Positions 1-11,756 of a DNA stretch of 64,000 bases are shown piece after piece. The notes below the pieces were generated by a model. That model ran no database searches and had not been told where the DNA came from. It was given only the letters and a program-made list of their open reading frames with translations. Each line of letters starts with the position of its first letter. Position 1 is the stretch's first letter. The translations under genes were made by a program, and so were the position numbers. Source of the stretch: Mactra quadrangularis (taxonomy: Eukaryota; Mollusca; Bivalvia; Venerida; Mactridae); contig CM046297.1 in assembly GCA_025267735.1 (NCBI GenBank), positions 28,856,011 through 28,920,010 on the forward strand. Direction: 5' to 3'.

Positions 1-514
1 AAATGTTAACGTATCCCTGAATTGTTCTATACATACATTGTTGGAGCTCTAGATCCTTGACTTTTGAAATCCGAAAAAATCAGTGTTTTCAGCGCTTTGA
101 TTTATATTTTTAACGTTTTGACCAAAAAAGATTTTCCCCTCTAAATTTTGAGAGCAGCCTATTTGGATACTTCTATGACTAAGACATTTCAGATTGTAAA
201 AAAATAATTCTGATGCAATTTTTTCTAGGTGAGCCTTTTTTGTTTCGCTGGATTACATGGACTAAAATAGAATTATACTATAAGCGGCAATCTTCAAATC
301 ACAAACAAAATATATTGAATCATTTTTGTCAAGTAGTTTTATTTTCAAGTATACCATACTTTTATCTGATTTATAGAACTAAATCTTAATTTTAACAATC
401 TCATTTCAAACCAAACCATTTGACTCAATAAAATAATGTTTGTTCCAAGATTCGAATCAATACAAAACTGTGATTATCTTCCAAAGTAAGCTCATCCCTT
501 AATTTATATTATAG
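1..514 (+). other. 3' part of intron upstream of propeller gene copy 1
   Basis: No coding potential is seen. The block is closely similar to 17290-17797 and 51750-52273, which precede copies 2 and 6, so it is the copy-1 version of the duplicated intron. It ends in a pyrimidine/AT tract and AG at 513-514, the inferred 3' splice site, 14 bases before the start codon. The matching upstream exon would lie outside the window. Confidence 0.6.
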
Positions 515-528
515 ACATTACCATCAGA

Positions 529-1893
529 ATGGCTACAAGTAAAACTGACAAATCAGAAAATAATGCTGATGAAGCACCAGACCAATCGAACATAGTAACA
601 TCCAAATTTACTGCTGCTGACCGGAAACAAGCTGAACAAAGTTCTACATTATCAGTTTACAATAGTTCTGCCGAAGCTTCGGTCCGTCTATCAGACAGTA
701 CTTCCTCTGAACAACATACACCGCTAGATCCATCTTCAACACCAACAAGTAGTAAAGCTACATTAAATATACAACATGGTTCTGATTCTGATGATACTCC
801 ATTCCAAACTAATGCAGATACATCAATGGACCAATCGAACATAGTAACATCCAAATTTACTGCTGCTGACAGGGAACACGCTGAACCAAGTTCTACATTA
901 TCAGTTTACAATAGTTTTGCCGATGCTTCAGTCCGTCTACGGGACATAACTACCTCTGAACAACATACACCGCTAGATCCATCTACAATACCACCAACAA
1001 CTAGTTTAGCTTCATTAAATATACAACATGGTTCTGATTATGATGATACTCCATTCCAAGATGAATTTAGTCTCCAAAAAGACATAAATGTAAAGTTTAC
1101 AGCTGATCGCAAAGATTGCTTTATAGTAGCAATGACTTTACTATCTGAAAATGAACTTGCTCTATGTGATCGATACAACAAATCAGTAAAGGTGTTAAAT
1201 ATTGATAATGATGTTATATGTAGTAATATCACATTTGGTACTCCACCTGCAGACATAACATCATTGCCGGGGGGGAAAGTGGCTGTCGTTTCTGAAGATG
1301 AACAGGCTATGAGAATTCTATCAAAGTGTGATGGTTCGTTGAAAGAAGTCAAATTGATAAGATTGACTGGTAAACCTGTATCTGTTGAATGCTTAAAAGA
1401 TGAACTATTTGTTTCTTTCAAAGAGCCCTTGAAATTAAACATTTTAAGTTTGTCAGGTGGTATAAGAAGAACTATAATTCCAGATTCTAAATGTTTAGAA
1501 TATATACAGTTCCCTAGATATATTGCTGTCCATTTCACAGACACTACAAGTATTATCTATATATCTGATTATAGAAGTAACACAATTGTATCTATAGATC
1601 TAAATGGTACAATGTTAGCAATGTATAAAGATGAAGGTCTGGTTAAACCATACGATATTACTATTACACCATTTGGTTCTATATATGTGTGTAACAGTGA
1701 TAAAGATATCATATATAAAATGTCTGAAGATCTTACTGAAGGTGAAGTAATACTTGATAGACGAGATGGGTTATTCGGTCCATGTGCTATGTGTTTCTGT
1801 CCTAGTAGAAACTATCTTTATATCAGTAGTAGAGACAAATCACATCAGAACTGCATAAAACAATTTAAGTACAAATGGCTACACAATACATAA
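529..1893 (+). CDS. NHL-type beta-propeller protein, copy 1, duplicated N-terminus
   Basis: Encodes 454 residues, the longest of the six paralogues. Residues 1 to about 180 are Ser/Thr/Asp-rich and probably disordered; an 83-residue unit (about 249 bp) is tandemly repeated there, with DQSNIVTSKFTAADR occurring at residues 18 and 101. The rest is a six-bladed NHL-like propeller: LSENELALCD, ITSLPGGKVAV, CLKDELFVSF, IIYISDYRSN, DITITPFGSIYVC and CAMCFCP mark successive blades. No signal peptide, membrane helix, RING or B-box is visible, so a cytosolic protein is likely. The family resembles the C-terminal propeller of bivalve TRIM-like proteins, whose roles are mostly uncharacterised. The start is the first ATG after a conserved splice acceptor and is shared by all copies. 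The C-terminus ends KWLHNT because the stop used by the other copies is changed. ATTAAA at 2008-2013 is a candidate poly(A) signal. Confidence 0.9.
   Translation: MATSKTDKSENNADEAPDQSNIVTSKFTAADRKQAEQSSTLSVYNSSAEASVRLSDSTSSEQHTPLDPSSTPTSSKATLNIQHGSDSDDTPFQTNADTSMDQSNIVTSKFTAADREHAEPSSTLSVYNSFADASVRLRDITTSEQHTPLDPSTIPPTTSLASLNIQHGSDYDDTPFQDEFSLQKDINVKFTADRKDCFIVAMTLLSENELALCDRYNKSVKVLNIDNDVICSNITFGTPPADITSLPGGKVAVVSEDEQAMRILSKCDGSLKEVKLIRLTGKPVSVECLKDELFVSFKEPLKLNILSLSGGIRRTIIPDSKCLEYIQFPRYIAVHFTDTTSIIYISDYRSNTIVSIDLNGTMLAMYKDEGLVKPYDITITPFGSIYVCNSDKDIIYKMSEDLTEGEVILDRRDGLFGPCAMCFCPSRNYLYISSRDKSHQNCIKQFKYKWLHNT
565..1062 (+). repeat. 249-bp in-frame tandem duplication inside copy 1
   Basis: Two units, about 565-813 and 814-1062, both encode the Ser/Thr-rich N-terminal segment. 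The GAC of the DQSN motif lies at 580 and again at 829, giving a period of 249 bp (83 codons). The other five paralogues have one unit. The units have diverged (AEQ versus AEP, SSAEAS versus SFADAS), so this is unlikely to be an assembly stutter. Confidence 0.88.
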
Positions 1894-2700
1894 TCACAAC
1901 CACATATGCATTAGGTACACAAACCATATAAATCATTATTGTATATAGAACATTTCATTTAATATTCAAGATAGCATACTTATGTACATTTGAATGTTAA
2001 TTGTTTTATTAAAACTATGTTGATCCCCACGAAATAATATCGATCCTCTTAGCTAAAAGTGCATCGTTTTGAACATCTTTCCTTCAAAGGTCAATTCATT
2101 TTCTATAGCGTCCATACATTGCATGAAATTACTCATAAAATCATAGCCTGTGAACAACGAAAAGTATAGAAAAAATAGAAAATGACTAAGTAACTGAAGA
2201 TATAAAAATAAATGATAACATTATGTTTGCAAAACAGGACATATTAGCTTATGGCCTCAACATTTCTCACCATTACTCAACAGTTTAACAAAACATTCAT
2301 TTGACGTATTATCTTTTTTAACCAAATATAAACTCTTATACAACAAACTAGCCATGAGGCAAACAGATCGTTTGTTAACCACGTAATTTAATAAAAGTTA
2401 ATTTCGATCTTATTTCAAGTTACAAAATGTTTTTGTTCAAAATGAAAATACATGTATTGTACAAATTGATAAAATTATGATAAACAATGAATGTTGACAT
2501 TTTTTGTACTAAAGGGGTGATTGTTAAGGTTTTCTTTTACCACCTGACAATACTATAATTATTTTTATACTTTGTCACATTTATTATTTCTTTAATGCTT
2601 ATTGTTAAACGTCATTCAACTGTCAGTCGGCGAATACATTAAACTCGCTATTTTGAGTATATGTATCCCCTATACCCTTTATGTCCTCATAATGGATGAA
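1894..2700. repeat. Duplicated 3' flank of copy 1
   Basis: Non-coding, AT-rich. Similar blocks follow copies 2 (from 18911), 3 (27047), 4 (34498) and 6 (53389); shared landmarks are TATAGCGTCCATACATTGCA and ACCACCTGACAATACTATAA. It probably holds the 3' UTR and poly(A) site just after the gene. Copy 5 lacks this block. Confidence 0.75.
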
Positions 2701-2734
2701 ATTATACTGAAATTAATGTATGCACCACTGTAAT

Positions 2735-3810
2735 AGAATGAAATGGCTTGTGTTGAAACTTTTATCATATGATATGCTTTGTTTGCTAATTTTGCATACA
2801 GAAGTTGTTATCTTGATTTGACCCAGTCAATGTAATCAATGTTTTATGGCCCACTAGACTATTATGCAGGAATTGAATCACGCACGATTACTAGTTGTCT
2901 CCATTTTAAATATGGTATTTACCTTTTAGATTACATTTAAGGGTAAATCTGTAAAATACCCTTGTATTGCCAGACTATGTTGTTATTATCATTACGGCTA
3001 CTACGGTTTGTTTGATTCAAACTAAAGTGTACGTATCTTATCTTTGTTAGTATCACGATTCTCTTTTTCAATGGCGCATTCAACACATATATAGGTCATA
3101 TACATCACGATTCTCTTGAACTCATGTTTAAAATTAATAATGCATCATTTATACTTTGATCTTTTTGCACATATTCTACACACCTGATAAATGTATTTTA
3201 CCTAGTTTGCTTAAGCAAATTTGTATAGTTCAATGTTTAATGTGACTCATTTTTTTTAAAAATTAGAAGCAGAATGATTATATGCAAGCTAAGTGAATAC
3301 ATTGTGAAAATTTTATCATATTATATGCATTGCTAGCTTATTTTGTATTCAAGTTGTTATCATGATTTATCCCAGTCAATGTAAATATTTCATGGTCCAC
3401 TTGACAAATATGCAATACTTGTATCTCGCATAAAAGAATCATTTACGTTTAGATTATATTAAAGGGTATAACTTGTATATTATCCTTGTATTGTCAGACA
3501 ATGAATTTATCATTATTTACTAAGGTTTTCCCACTGCATTATTCGATTAAAACCTCGGTGTATGTATTATAGCCTTGTTAGTACCACGATTCTCTTGAAC
3601 TTTTGTTTAAAATTAGTAATGCAAGTTTTATTTACGTTGATATTTATTTTTAAAAAATTTGCACAGAATCTTTAGACCTGATAAACTTTTTTTACCTAGT
3701 TTTCATAAGCAGATTTGTATAGTATAAGATCAATGTTTGATGGGACTTATATTTTTTTAAACTGGAAGCATAATGATTTTATGCAAGCTAAGTAAATATA
3801 TGCAAAACCT
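2735..3810. repeat. Tandem duplication, period about 550 bp
   Basis: Two diverged copies, roughly 2735-3285 and 3286-3810. Landmarks recur in order: a CCCAGTCAATGTAA stretch near 2822 and 3370, ACCACGATTCTC-like sequence near 3054 and 3592, and ATTTGTATAGT near 3221 and 3713. The same sequence is single in the flanks of the later gene copies. No gene is seen. Confidence 0.65.
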
Positions 3811-4564
3811 TTTTTAACTTAAAGCAAAACTGTCACTGTATTTTGAATTGTAGAGTAAACGCATTTTTTGTATGCTCTGTTTGCGTTATATTTCATACTT
3901 TAGAAAGGGATAAGGGTTGTAAATATTTTGTATTGTATTTGTTATTTCCATTCATTTGTATCATTGATATACATTCTACCTGGTCGTGGCACAGTGGTAG
4001 ATCGAGTAATTTCAAAGCCTGGACCCACTTTCAAGACCACATTGTTATATCCGTTAATGAAAAAATCGATATTAGTATCGATTTAAGTTGTCCACATCTT
4101 ACTTACATGTAATCTTAAAGAAAATCGTCATTATTTTATCTTTCTATAAATGCTTTATGGTTGAAGCGGATGGCGTACCATACTTACAAAATAAACGAAA
4201 ACGTTGTAAAATCCAAAATGAAAAAAAGAGAAAAAAGAGAAATTATTCATTTTGTTTATTTATTTGTTCTTATTTCTTTGTTAATTTATGTTTTTGATGG
4301 TTGATTCTTATGAATATGTTATGTTAATCATGTTTTATATTTGTATAATTTTTCTATCTGATTATTTAATATGTTACAAGAGAGTACAAATTATGCTTGT
4401 GAAAATGGTTTTATTAGCCTCTAAGATAAATAAAAAAATATGCAGACTTAGTAGAATTTCGTAATTGTTATTTATATCAATTGAATTTGCTTGCTTTATC
4501 ATATGTGTTTCACAGCAGTACTTACTCTGTACATTGTGGCTAGTATCTTAAATAACATGGCAAA
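3811..4564. other. AT-rich intergenic stretch with tRNA-like remnant
   Basis: No supported gene. A degenerate tRNA-like head (TGGCACAGTGGTAG, an A-box-like core) occurs at about 3984-3997, and the related position in the next unit (about 20460-20560) is also degenerate. From about 4380 the sequence matches blocks at 20860, 28550, 37000, 44820 and 55100. Confidence 0.4.
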
Positions 4565-5290
4565 ATAGTTCCATATCTAACCTCAGAACAACATTTAGGC
4601 TATTAGTAAAGAATGTCAAATTGGTTCGATATTTAACCTCAGAATGAAATTCAGACTATTATTAAAGAATGTCGAACGTCAAACTGATTCATTTTTTAAC
4701 ATCAGTGTGGCATTCAGACTTTTATAAAAGAATGTCAAGCGTCAAAATTGTTCGATATTTAAAATCAGTACGACAACGAGACTATTATTAAAGAATGTCA
4801 AACGTCAAACTGGTATGATATTTAACATCAGCAAGACATTAAAACTATTATTAAAGAATGTCGAACGTCAAACTGGTTCATTTTTTTAACATCAGTGTGG
4901 CATTGAGACTTTTATTAAAGAAAGTCAAACGTGTTCGATATTTAAAATCAGTACGACATTGAAACCATAATTAAAGAATATCAAACGTCAAACTGGTTCG
5001 ATATTTAACATCAGCACGACGTTGAAACTATTATGAAAGAATGTCGAACGTCAAATTGATTCATTTTTAACATCAGTGTGGCGTTCAGACTATTATTAAA
5101 TAATGTCAAACGTCAAAATGGTTCGATATTTAACATCAGTTTGGCATTCAGATTATCTATTACGATTGTTGAACGCCGAACTAGTTTGATAATCAATCTC
5201 AAAACGATATTCAGGCAATTATTAACAAATGGCGAAGGTCAAAATGGTTTAATATTCAATTCAAGAACGACATTCAGACCGTTATAGGCG
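4565..5290. repeat. About 63-bp satellite with three-unit higher-order repeat
   Basis: About 11 diverged units of 60-65 bp share ATCAG, TATTAAAGAATGTC and AACGTCAAA cores. Subtypes alternate in order: a GTGTGGCATT type, an AAAATCAGTACGAC type and an AACATCAGCACGAC type. The first type recurs at 4701, 4891 and 5072, giving a higher-order period of about 190 then 181 bp (the shorter one has lost a few bases). A short open frame inside (5078-5287) is a by-product of the repeat. Confidence 0.85.
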
Positions 5291-7387
5291 TCGATATTCA
5301 ACCAGTTCGATATTATATATGAAATATCCAAAGTTGTAATTGGAGACGACCACAAATTGTTCTATATTGGTATGCAATAAATGCAACTACATGAAGTATA
5401 GCTCGTTTAGGATAACTTGAAACCTTGTTTACATATGTTTTACTTACGTGCTGTTAAAATAGTGAGGTCAATTGATACTTTTACATTTATATGATATATA
5501 TTAATTTTTGACAACACTATAATAATACGAAACTAGCTTAGATTGTACATTATTAAAACCATTATATTATAGAAATTATCAACACTCATATATTTTGTTA
5601 TACGTGAATACCTTTAGGATTCTTTCCTTACTTTTTCTGTTTATGTGTAATGGATTGCGTTAACAATGTAGTTCATGACACTTAAGTACAAGGCAAATTT
5701 GTGAAGTTTATATTTGTGTTTATTAATCATGAAAAATATCAGTAATTTAAAAATGAAAAATTCTACCATGTATGTATTAATTAAATAACTTATAAAATAA
5801 GAAACAAAAATGAAATGAAAACATAACGGATATATCGAGATTGTAACGTGCACATTCTTTACGTTTGAAATCCGAATCTCAACCCACTACGCCATCTCTT
5901 AAATTGATAAAAATAGTAATGGTTTTATAAACATATTATATTTATTAGAAGTCATATATACAAAAGTTATCATATACATAAATTAACCCATTAGTGAAAT
6001 ATCGTATCGTTGTGATTTGTTTTTAAGCTATCATAAACGAGCTAAACTGTGTTGTATAAACTATGAACTCTGTGAGACATGAAATACACTAACAATGAAT
6101 AGTGTTATTGTCAAGGCTACTGACTAGTGAATACAATTTTAGAATATCTTATTTAGCATAAAGGGAGATAACACCGGCTTTGTTTAAGAAAAAAATATCA
6201 GGGTTGTCTATTTCTAATGTAAACTATAGTTATACCATTATGTCAGTTTGATTAGTAAGACGGAAAAACGTCCATGTATGTTCAAGTGGATATATTTTAC
6301 CTACAATATATTTTCCTAGATACTTGAAACAAGTGACATTCTCGTGACAAAAATCAAGAATGGACACACTAACTTAAATTTATATTAATAATATGACTAT
6401 TTGCTCTGCGTATTAATGATGGCTCGCTGTACTTATTGATCATATATTCATCGGGGAATTTTTCTGGCGATATGACTTAACAGCGAATATCATTACTACT
6501 AATACTGAAAACAAAATGAACCATGCATGGTGCCAAATATATATTTTCAAATATACTTCTTGTTTAAGATTCGTTAACTGAGAAGTGATTCAACAACAGT
6601 AGATTTGAAGTTAAATGACTGAGGGAAAACAGTTACGCCTACATTTTACAATCAAGGCACTATAAGCATTGACCGGACATGGATTCAACTAGATTGTGTC
6701 ATTAGTAGGAACATTGTTTTTTGTAGCATGCCCGGGTACAGGAAAACAGACAAACAGAAATCATTACTTTCATGAACTTAAAAAGTGTTTTATCATTTTT
6801 ACTTCCTTTTGTCATGCTAATAATATGTATAAATGTACGTAACAATTGTCGCCATGGTTTTAAATCAGCAGTATTCACCTTATAATTGTTAATTTTGATA
6901 AAGATATGCAAGTGTTTATTAGGAAATTGAGCAGCGTGTAGCCTTTTGATGGTTACGTTATCGTTCACTGCTTATTGCAGACTCATTCGATTTCCGCACA
7001 CTAATCGGCGCAGTAGATTACGTTACTATAACATTGATATACTGATGATTGTTATAATTATTTTATTGGTAACGTTTTTACTAATGAATTAGGATTATGC
7101 CATTCCGACATTATTCATATACTATTGCAGATGAATTGCGATTCTAAATTAAAAATGTTCATGCGGAATTACCTATGATAACGTATTTATGTATTGTAGG
7201 TTGACAACCCGCGCGCATAAAACTGTCCAATATTGTTACCATGGCCGCCAAAATAATGACTTGAAATTTTAGATGATACTTTCTCTGATAAAATGATCAA
7301 ACATTGGAATAACCAGTTATAAATTCAAAAGAATGTAAGACTCATGTATACATAAAAACTTCGAACAAAAGATACAATTTCTATCTG
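5291..7387. other. AT-rich intergenic DNA, no gene seen
   Basis: Single-copy within this window. Only short open frames without recognisable domains are present. No convincing repeats or RNA genes were found by eye. Confidence 0.5.
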
Positions 7388-7425
7388 TGACCTTGAAGGT
7401 CAATGTCATAAAGAATCAAGGTCAT
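7388..7425. promoter_or_regulatory. Cluster of AGGTCA half-sites
   Basis: TGACCT and AGGTCA half-sites are separated by 3 bases at 7388-7402, and another AAGGTCA starts at about 7418. These match the nuclear-receptor half-site consensus. The same motif is also common in molluscan dispersed repeats, so function is not implied. Confidence 0.25.
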
Positions 7426-7519
7426 TTTTGTATTTCAAACTTAAGAATATAACCATGTGGTCATTTTGTCAAACATTTAGTTCTATCTTTAATCATTGGG
7501 AACAGAGAAGTAGTTTGTT

Positions 7520-7542
7520 ATCGTCGGTCCTGTACCGACGAT
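7520..7542. other. Perfect 9-bp stem hairpin
   Basis: ATCGTCGGT and ACCGACGAT flank a 5-base loop. It is GC-richer than the surrounding DNA. No known RNA family was recognised. Confidence 0.45.
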
Positions 7543-7559
7543 TTAAACAATTATCAAGA

Positions 7560-7740
7560 TTTGAGCATTTTTGTGTCGACACCGGTTGTCTTTAGCCAAT
7601 CAGAACGTTGCATTTGAGATCACGTGACGAAAAAGATGACGTCTAGTAGCAGAAAAGGGGTGCGTGTATGGAATCGTCCACGGCGTGTATTATACGGTTA
7701 CCTGTTTGTAATACAAGAAAATATCATTATCGATGTATGA
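7560..7740. promoter_or_regulatory. Promoter-like cluster (CCAAT, CACGTG, TGACG)
   Basis: Within about 80 bp there are GCCAATCAG (7590s), TCACGTGAC (about 7620) and GATGACGTC (about 7636), matching CCAAT-box, E-box and CRE-like consensus sites. The stretch is GC-richer than its surroundings. No adjacent gene can be assigned with confidence. Confidence 0.25.
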
Positions 7741-7742
7741 AC

Positions 7743-8535
7743 GAGTATCAGTTTCAAGGAGTTACAATATAAAACCAAAAAAACATTCATGCCTATTCGT
7801 AACATGTTCATTTATTGAAAACAAAATCGCTTTTGTTGAAAAAAGCAAACCTATCTTCCCTACTTCCGAGCGAGTTTATTAGTAAATATGAACGTTCGAT
7901 TAGCTGGCGGAATGTAGGGCAAAACATGTTCTTGAAACAAATAATCTGGTTTGCTTATCAATAAAATATAGTTTCTTAATGTCAAATGGACAGGTGAATT
8001 GTGAAGTCTACCACAATAATGCTTTTGTATGTGCGCGGTCGGAATATGTCTGGACAGCACATTGTAATCCGATGGTTTTTATCTGGCCTTACAGTGTGTA
8101 GAATTAATCAAACGCTCTGTAGTCTATAAATAGACTTGGGACGGTTTAAAGCACTGACGAATACCTGAATCTGTGGTAATACGTCAGATGACCACTGCTG
8201 GTATTTATATCCGTCGGGGATGGAGGCGCGCTAGTCGAGCTTCTGAAGGGCTGATTTAAAGCCCTCTACTGTAAAGGCATGCACTGTTTGATCTGCATAT
8301 TGCTTGAATCTTTATTCTCTATGGAGAATACACGGCTAAACGACGATTTCAAGCATTTTTTTAAAATGCTAATACTTGTATGACGCTACCAACTGCGACA
8401 CCGACCCAGGTACAATATGATACTAAAATCTAGTTTAAAGCCCCATTACTAAATAGAACGCTGATAATTGTCAAGTATCACGCTTTTGCTTAAAACTCAT
8501 GCAAACATTAAATGTTAAAATGTTAAATATATTTA
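7743..8535. other. Moderately GC-richer intergenic stretch, unassigned
   Basis: A 66-codon open frame on the minus strand (7860-8060) has no recognisable domain. A short hairpin, AGGGCTGATTTAAAGCCCT, lies near 8247-8265. This stretch may hold exons of a gene that also accounts for the EF-hand-like signature just to the right, but I cannot show it. Confidence 0.25.
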
Positions 8536-8536
8536 C

Positions 8537-8720
8537 GCCATCCTCATTCGCGTCACAGATTTTCATGGCAGTATCCACGTCATGTGTAGTGGATGGATAA
8601 CCGTGTATGCCACATAAGTCTATAAACAATGGGAAATCTTCTTGTTAGGCGTAAACGGTTCTAAAGTCATGCCACCGTCACCAACGTCTATCTCTCCGCT
8701 TGTATCATCGCGGTCATGGT
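8537..8720 (-). pseudogene. Possible EF-hand exon(s) or remnant, minus strand
   Basis: Two EF-hand-like calcium-binding loops can be read on the minus strand. One is DRDDTSGEIDVGD around 8715-8677, matching D-x-D-x-S/T-G-x-I. The other is AMKICDANEDG ending at 8537, matching D-x-N-x-D-G. The second is followed directly by GTAAAT, a plausible splice donor, and an intron just after the DG of an EF loop is known in calmodulin-type genes. The two loops are in different frames and about 54 codons apart rather than the usual 36, so an intron, a frameshift or chance must be invoked. A 122-codon open frame on the opposite strand overlaps. Confidence 0.3.
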
Positions 8721-9010
8721 GTTGGGAGAATGTTGAGTTCAGTGAGGATTATGTAACGCCCTCAGATTTATCAATGTTTCAAAACGAGTTTAAGTCACAA
8801 CTCGTTGTTTGCCAAGGTAATGCCGTGGACATACACATAGAACAGCTTTTATGCTCGGTGAGTGTCTCTATATTCTGGCAACGTCATGACTGTGACTATC
8901 CGCATAGTAACGACAGACCTTACGTTGCGCATGTCACCAAGGACTTCCTACTGGGTGAAAACATAATTGTTTCCTTATATTATTCTGAATCACGAAAACG
9001 ATGTACCTAG
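8642..9010 (+). CDS. Unrecognised open frame, 122 codons
   Basis: An uninterrupted frame ending TAG at 9008-9010. It begins at TTG, not ATG; the first in-frame ATG is at about 8669. The product is of mixed composition with several Cys and Trp residues (SWCWENVEF) and no domain I recognise. It overlaps the minus-strand EF-hand-like signature, and at most one of the two is likely to be real. It could be an internal exon or chance in a GC-richer stretch. Confidence 0.2.
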   Translation: MLGVNGSKVMPPSPTSISPLVSSRSWCWENVEFSEDYVTPSDLSMFQNEFKSQLVVCQGNAVDIHIEQLLCSVSVSIFWQRHDCDYPHSNDRPYVAHVTKDFLLGENIIVSLYYSESRKRCT

Positions 9011-11090
9011 TTGAAATGAGGCGTTTCTTTTTAGCATCAGTTTAGATGTTTGCGTACTCAAAATTTGCACGCACTGATTTCTCGAGTAAACCACTGGAAA
9101 AACGATATGACATATCCAACACTTAACAATTTTGTGTAAGTTTTATCAAACACCTTTTAAGCAACTTGATTGGCTGAGAGGGTATCTCCGTAGTCTAATT
9201 TGCATGTTATAAAAGTACCCCACTTTTATAAGAAATTGATATTTTGAATAACTTGACCCCTAAAAGGGAACCCGCTAGAAAGAGTTATCATAATCCAAAG
9301 GCAGTTATACTCTATTGTCTTTTTGATAGTTTTACTTGTTTTTAAATTGATGATAAAGATTTTGTCTTCGTTTGGTGGCTTTAACCGTAGTTTATTATTG
9401 TTTATATTGTGTCAGCAAAGAAAACTATAACGGGTGCGTATTTAATGTACATATATACCAACAGGGATTACTGATAACAGGTGATTCATTGTCATATTAA
9501 AAGCGTTTATCTGTGATTTCAGTAAATTTTGCCGACATGGGCATGCTTTGCACAAACTTGATAAAAGTCCGTAAGACGATGTTACATACTAAATATGAAA
9601 ACTTTGAGCTAATTGTTTCCGACGAGATGATATTTATTCAATTTTCATATTTTTTAACATTTGTTGCTACGGCTACCAAATCGTTTGACGAAATTTTATT
9701 ATATGTACAAACTGTAAAGGAGGTCTACCAAGGAACATTCTTGCCAAGTTGCATCAAACTTTGGCAAATGGTTTTAGAAATAGAAGACGTTTAAATTCTT
9801 ACACGTAATTGACGGACATACTGACGTACGACAGACAACGAGCCATCATAATAGCTTATTTTTAGCTTTATGTGAACAAGCCAGCAAATTATAACTCATG
9901 CAATGATGAAACATGCTTTAGGGATTATTAATAAGTATGATGGCTTAAAGGTATATGTGAATTTGTTAATTATTTCGAACCAAAGAAAAACAGAATCAAA
10001 TAGCTATGTTCCCATGAGATTTTACAGTATTTCAACAGGACAATGCCTTCCGTAACGAGATTACATGTAGCCCCTTTAACCAAACATACCTCAACTTGAC
10101 TAAAAAAATATTCCCTTCAAACTTGGGTCGTGACGTGACGTTCTACACAAACCCACATTTGCTGAAGGTGATTGTCAAGATCAAGTATGTAGATAAACTC
10201 AAGATGTCTTTGTCTCTAGGAAGAAAACAAAATCCATCGACAATTTATGCCAGATAACAGTATGGTGCAACGACTTGTGCTAATCATGCATTATTTACTT
10301 AACCATTGGCTAGTTTTACCTTGAGAAGATTCAACGAGAGATAAACTCAGGCAAACCGCAATGTCACGTGAATGTATTAATTACTTTGTATATTAATGTA
10401 ATGAATATGAGTGTAAGGCATGCAGAGAATATACCTCCTACTTTTGTTTGTACCAGTCATACGGGGTTAAAAACGTTTCATAACAAATAAAATGGTGCAG
10501 TATCGGGGCTGATCGTTGTATAATGGTAAAACAAGACTCGAATTACGCCCAGGGGGTCGCTGGATCGACCCTTCTATGTTAACATGTTCTAAACGCTTGT
10601 TGTGAAACCTCATTTAGATACATGTAGATGAAAAAATAAAAAAAGTCAAACGTATAAATCACATTGTCGATTTTTAACGACATTATACGTATTTTTCACA
10701 TCGTGTGAAAACACGTCTAGCTAAAAATGAGGTTCAACTTACTTAAGATTGTGCGAGCATTTTGAAATTTATAAAAAATATTACGCAAAGTTATAACGAA
10801 AAACCAATTGTTTTTTTTGCACATTTTTATTTTATGATACACGGGTATAATTACCATTATCAAATATCTCGGTATGTTCACACATAAAGTAAATTACAAC
10901 TTCTCATGCGGTCACGCTTGAGTGAACAACATCGTTTAGTCCTTTTACTGAGTTTCATGGATCCTGTGCAGCACGTAAGAGTCTATACAAACAATATAAG
11001 TTTGCCAAGATTGAGCATTGAAGACCGGACCGGGAACAAGTCGTTGGACTGATACACCGTCAACAATTACCTGATCATGGAACAAATTAA
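9011..11090. other. Intergenic DNA, no supported gene
   Basis: A 93-codon open frame at 9513-9794 follows an acceptor-like TGTGATTTCAG and contains one hydrophobic patch (FIQFSYFLTFVATAT). Without homology it is not supported as an exon. The rest is AT-rich with no clear repeats. Confidence 0.35.
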
Positions 11091-11103
11091 TTCATAAAGG
11101 TAA

Positions 11104-11330
11104 TTGCGGAATAATATTGATCATTCTGGCAAGGTTGGTCTTGTTTTGATAAATGGCAATTACAACGCCCAATGCTACCAGGACGAAGTTCGTAGTAACG
11201 TCACTGTACCATACGCCATAGGACCTCCAGACATTTTTATCCAACAAATTAACGCAAGACCACATGCCTACCGGGCAACAATCATAATTTTTCATAATTT
11301 GAGATTATATTCTTCACAATTTCAGTATAC
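11104..11330 (+). pseudogene. Tc1/mariner-like transposase fragment
   Basis: The translation includes LVLINGNYNAQCYQDEV, VPYAIGPPDIFIQQ and INARPH, matching the region around the second catalytic aspartate of Tc1/mariner DDE transposases (typical NGN...YxxE...QQDNARPH). The catalytic Asp of the DNARPH motif is Ile here, and only this part of the domain is recognisable, so this is a dead remnant. No terminal repeats were located around it. It is single-exon in style and unrelated to the propeller genes. Confidence 0.6.
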
Positions 11331-11756
11331 AAATATCCAATTGAACGTAGTTCGACAAACGTCAACGTTTCGTACAGTATGTGGCGTAACAGCAATTAAC
11401 CGCTGCTTTACCTGAGGAATAAATAAAGATTCCACTACGGTTTGTACGACGTCTTATTGGGCCTATGAGATGCAGGTATTAAGTAGTCGTAAATTCGAAT
11501 GTGACGCACACTCATTATCAATATTGTTAACTTTTTTTCTCCTACTGGTCTTTTATGTATGTAAAAATTTTCTATTAAAAAAAACGACGTTACATATTGT
11601 TTCTTGATTGAATACTCATAAAATTGGCTGTTCTAGTATCATGTTAAATTTCATATCATTTAGTATTTACATTAAAACTTTGGATAACATTTACGTTTTT
11701 TACCTACTTGCGTTATAACTTCTGCTTAGTATATTAAATCGTAGTATTGATTCAAT

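Noticed and set aside
1038..1544. 168-codon antisense frame in copy 1, and similar antisense frames in copies 2, 4 and 6
   Set aside because: They are shadows of a conserved sense frame, with no domain and no antisense splice signals.
9513..9794. 93-codon frame after an acceptor-like site
   Set aside because: It has no homology I recognise and a weak composition signal; it is kept only as part of an intergenic description.
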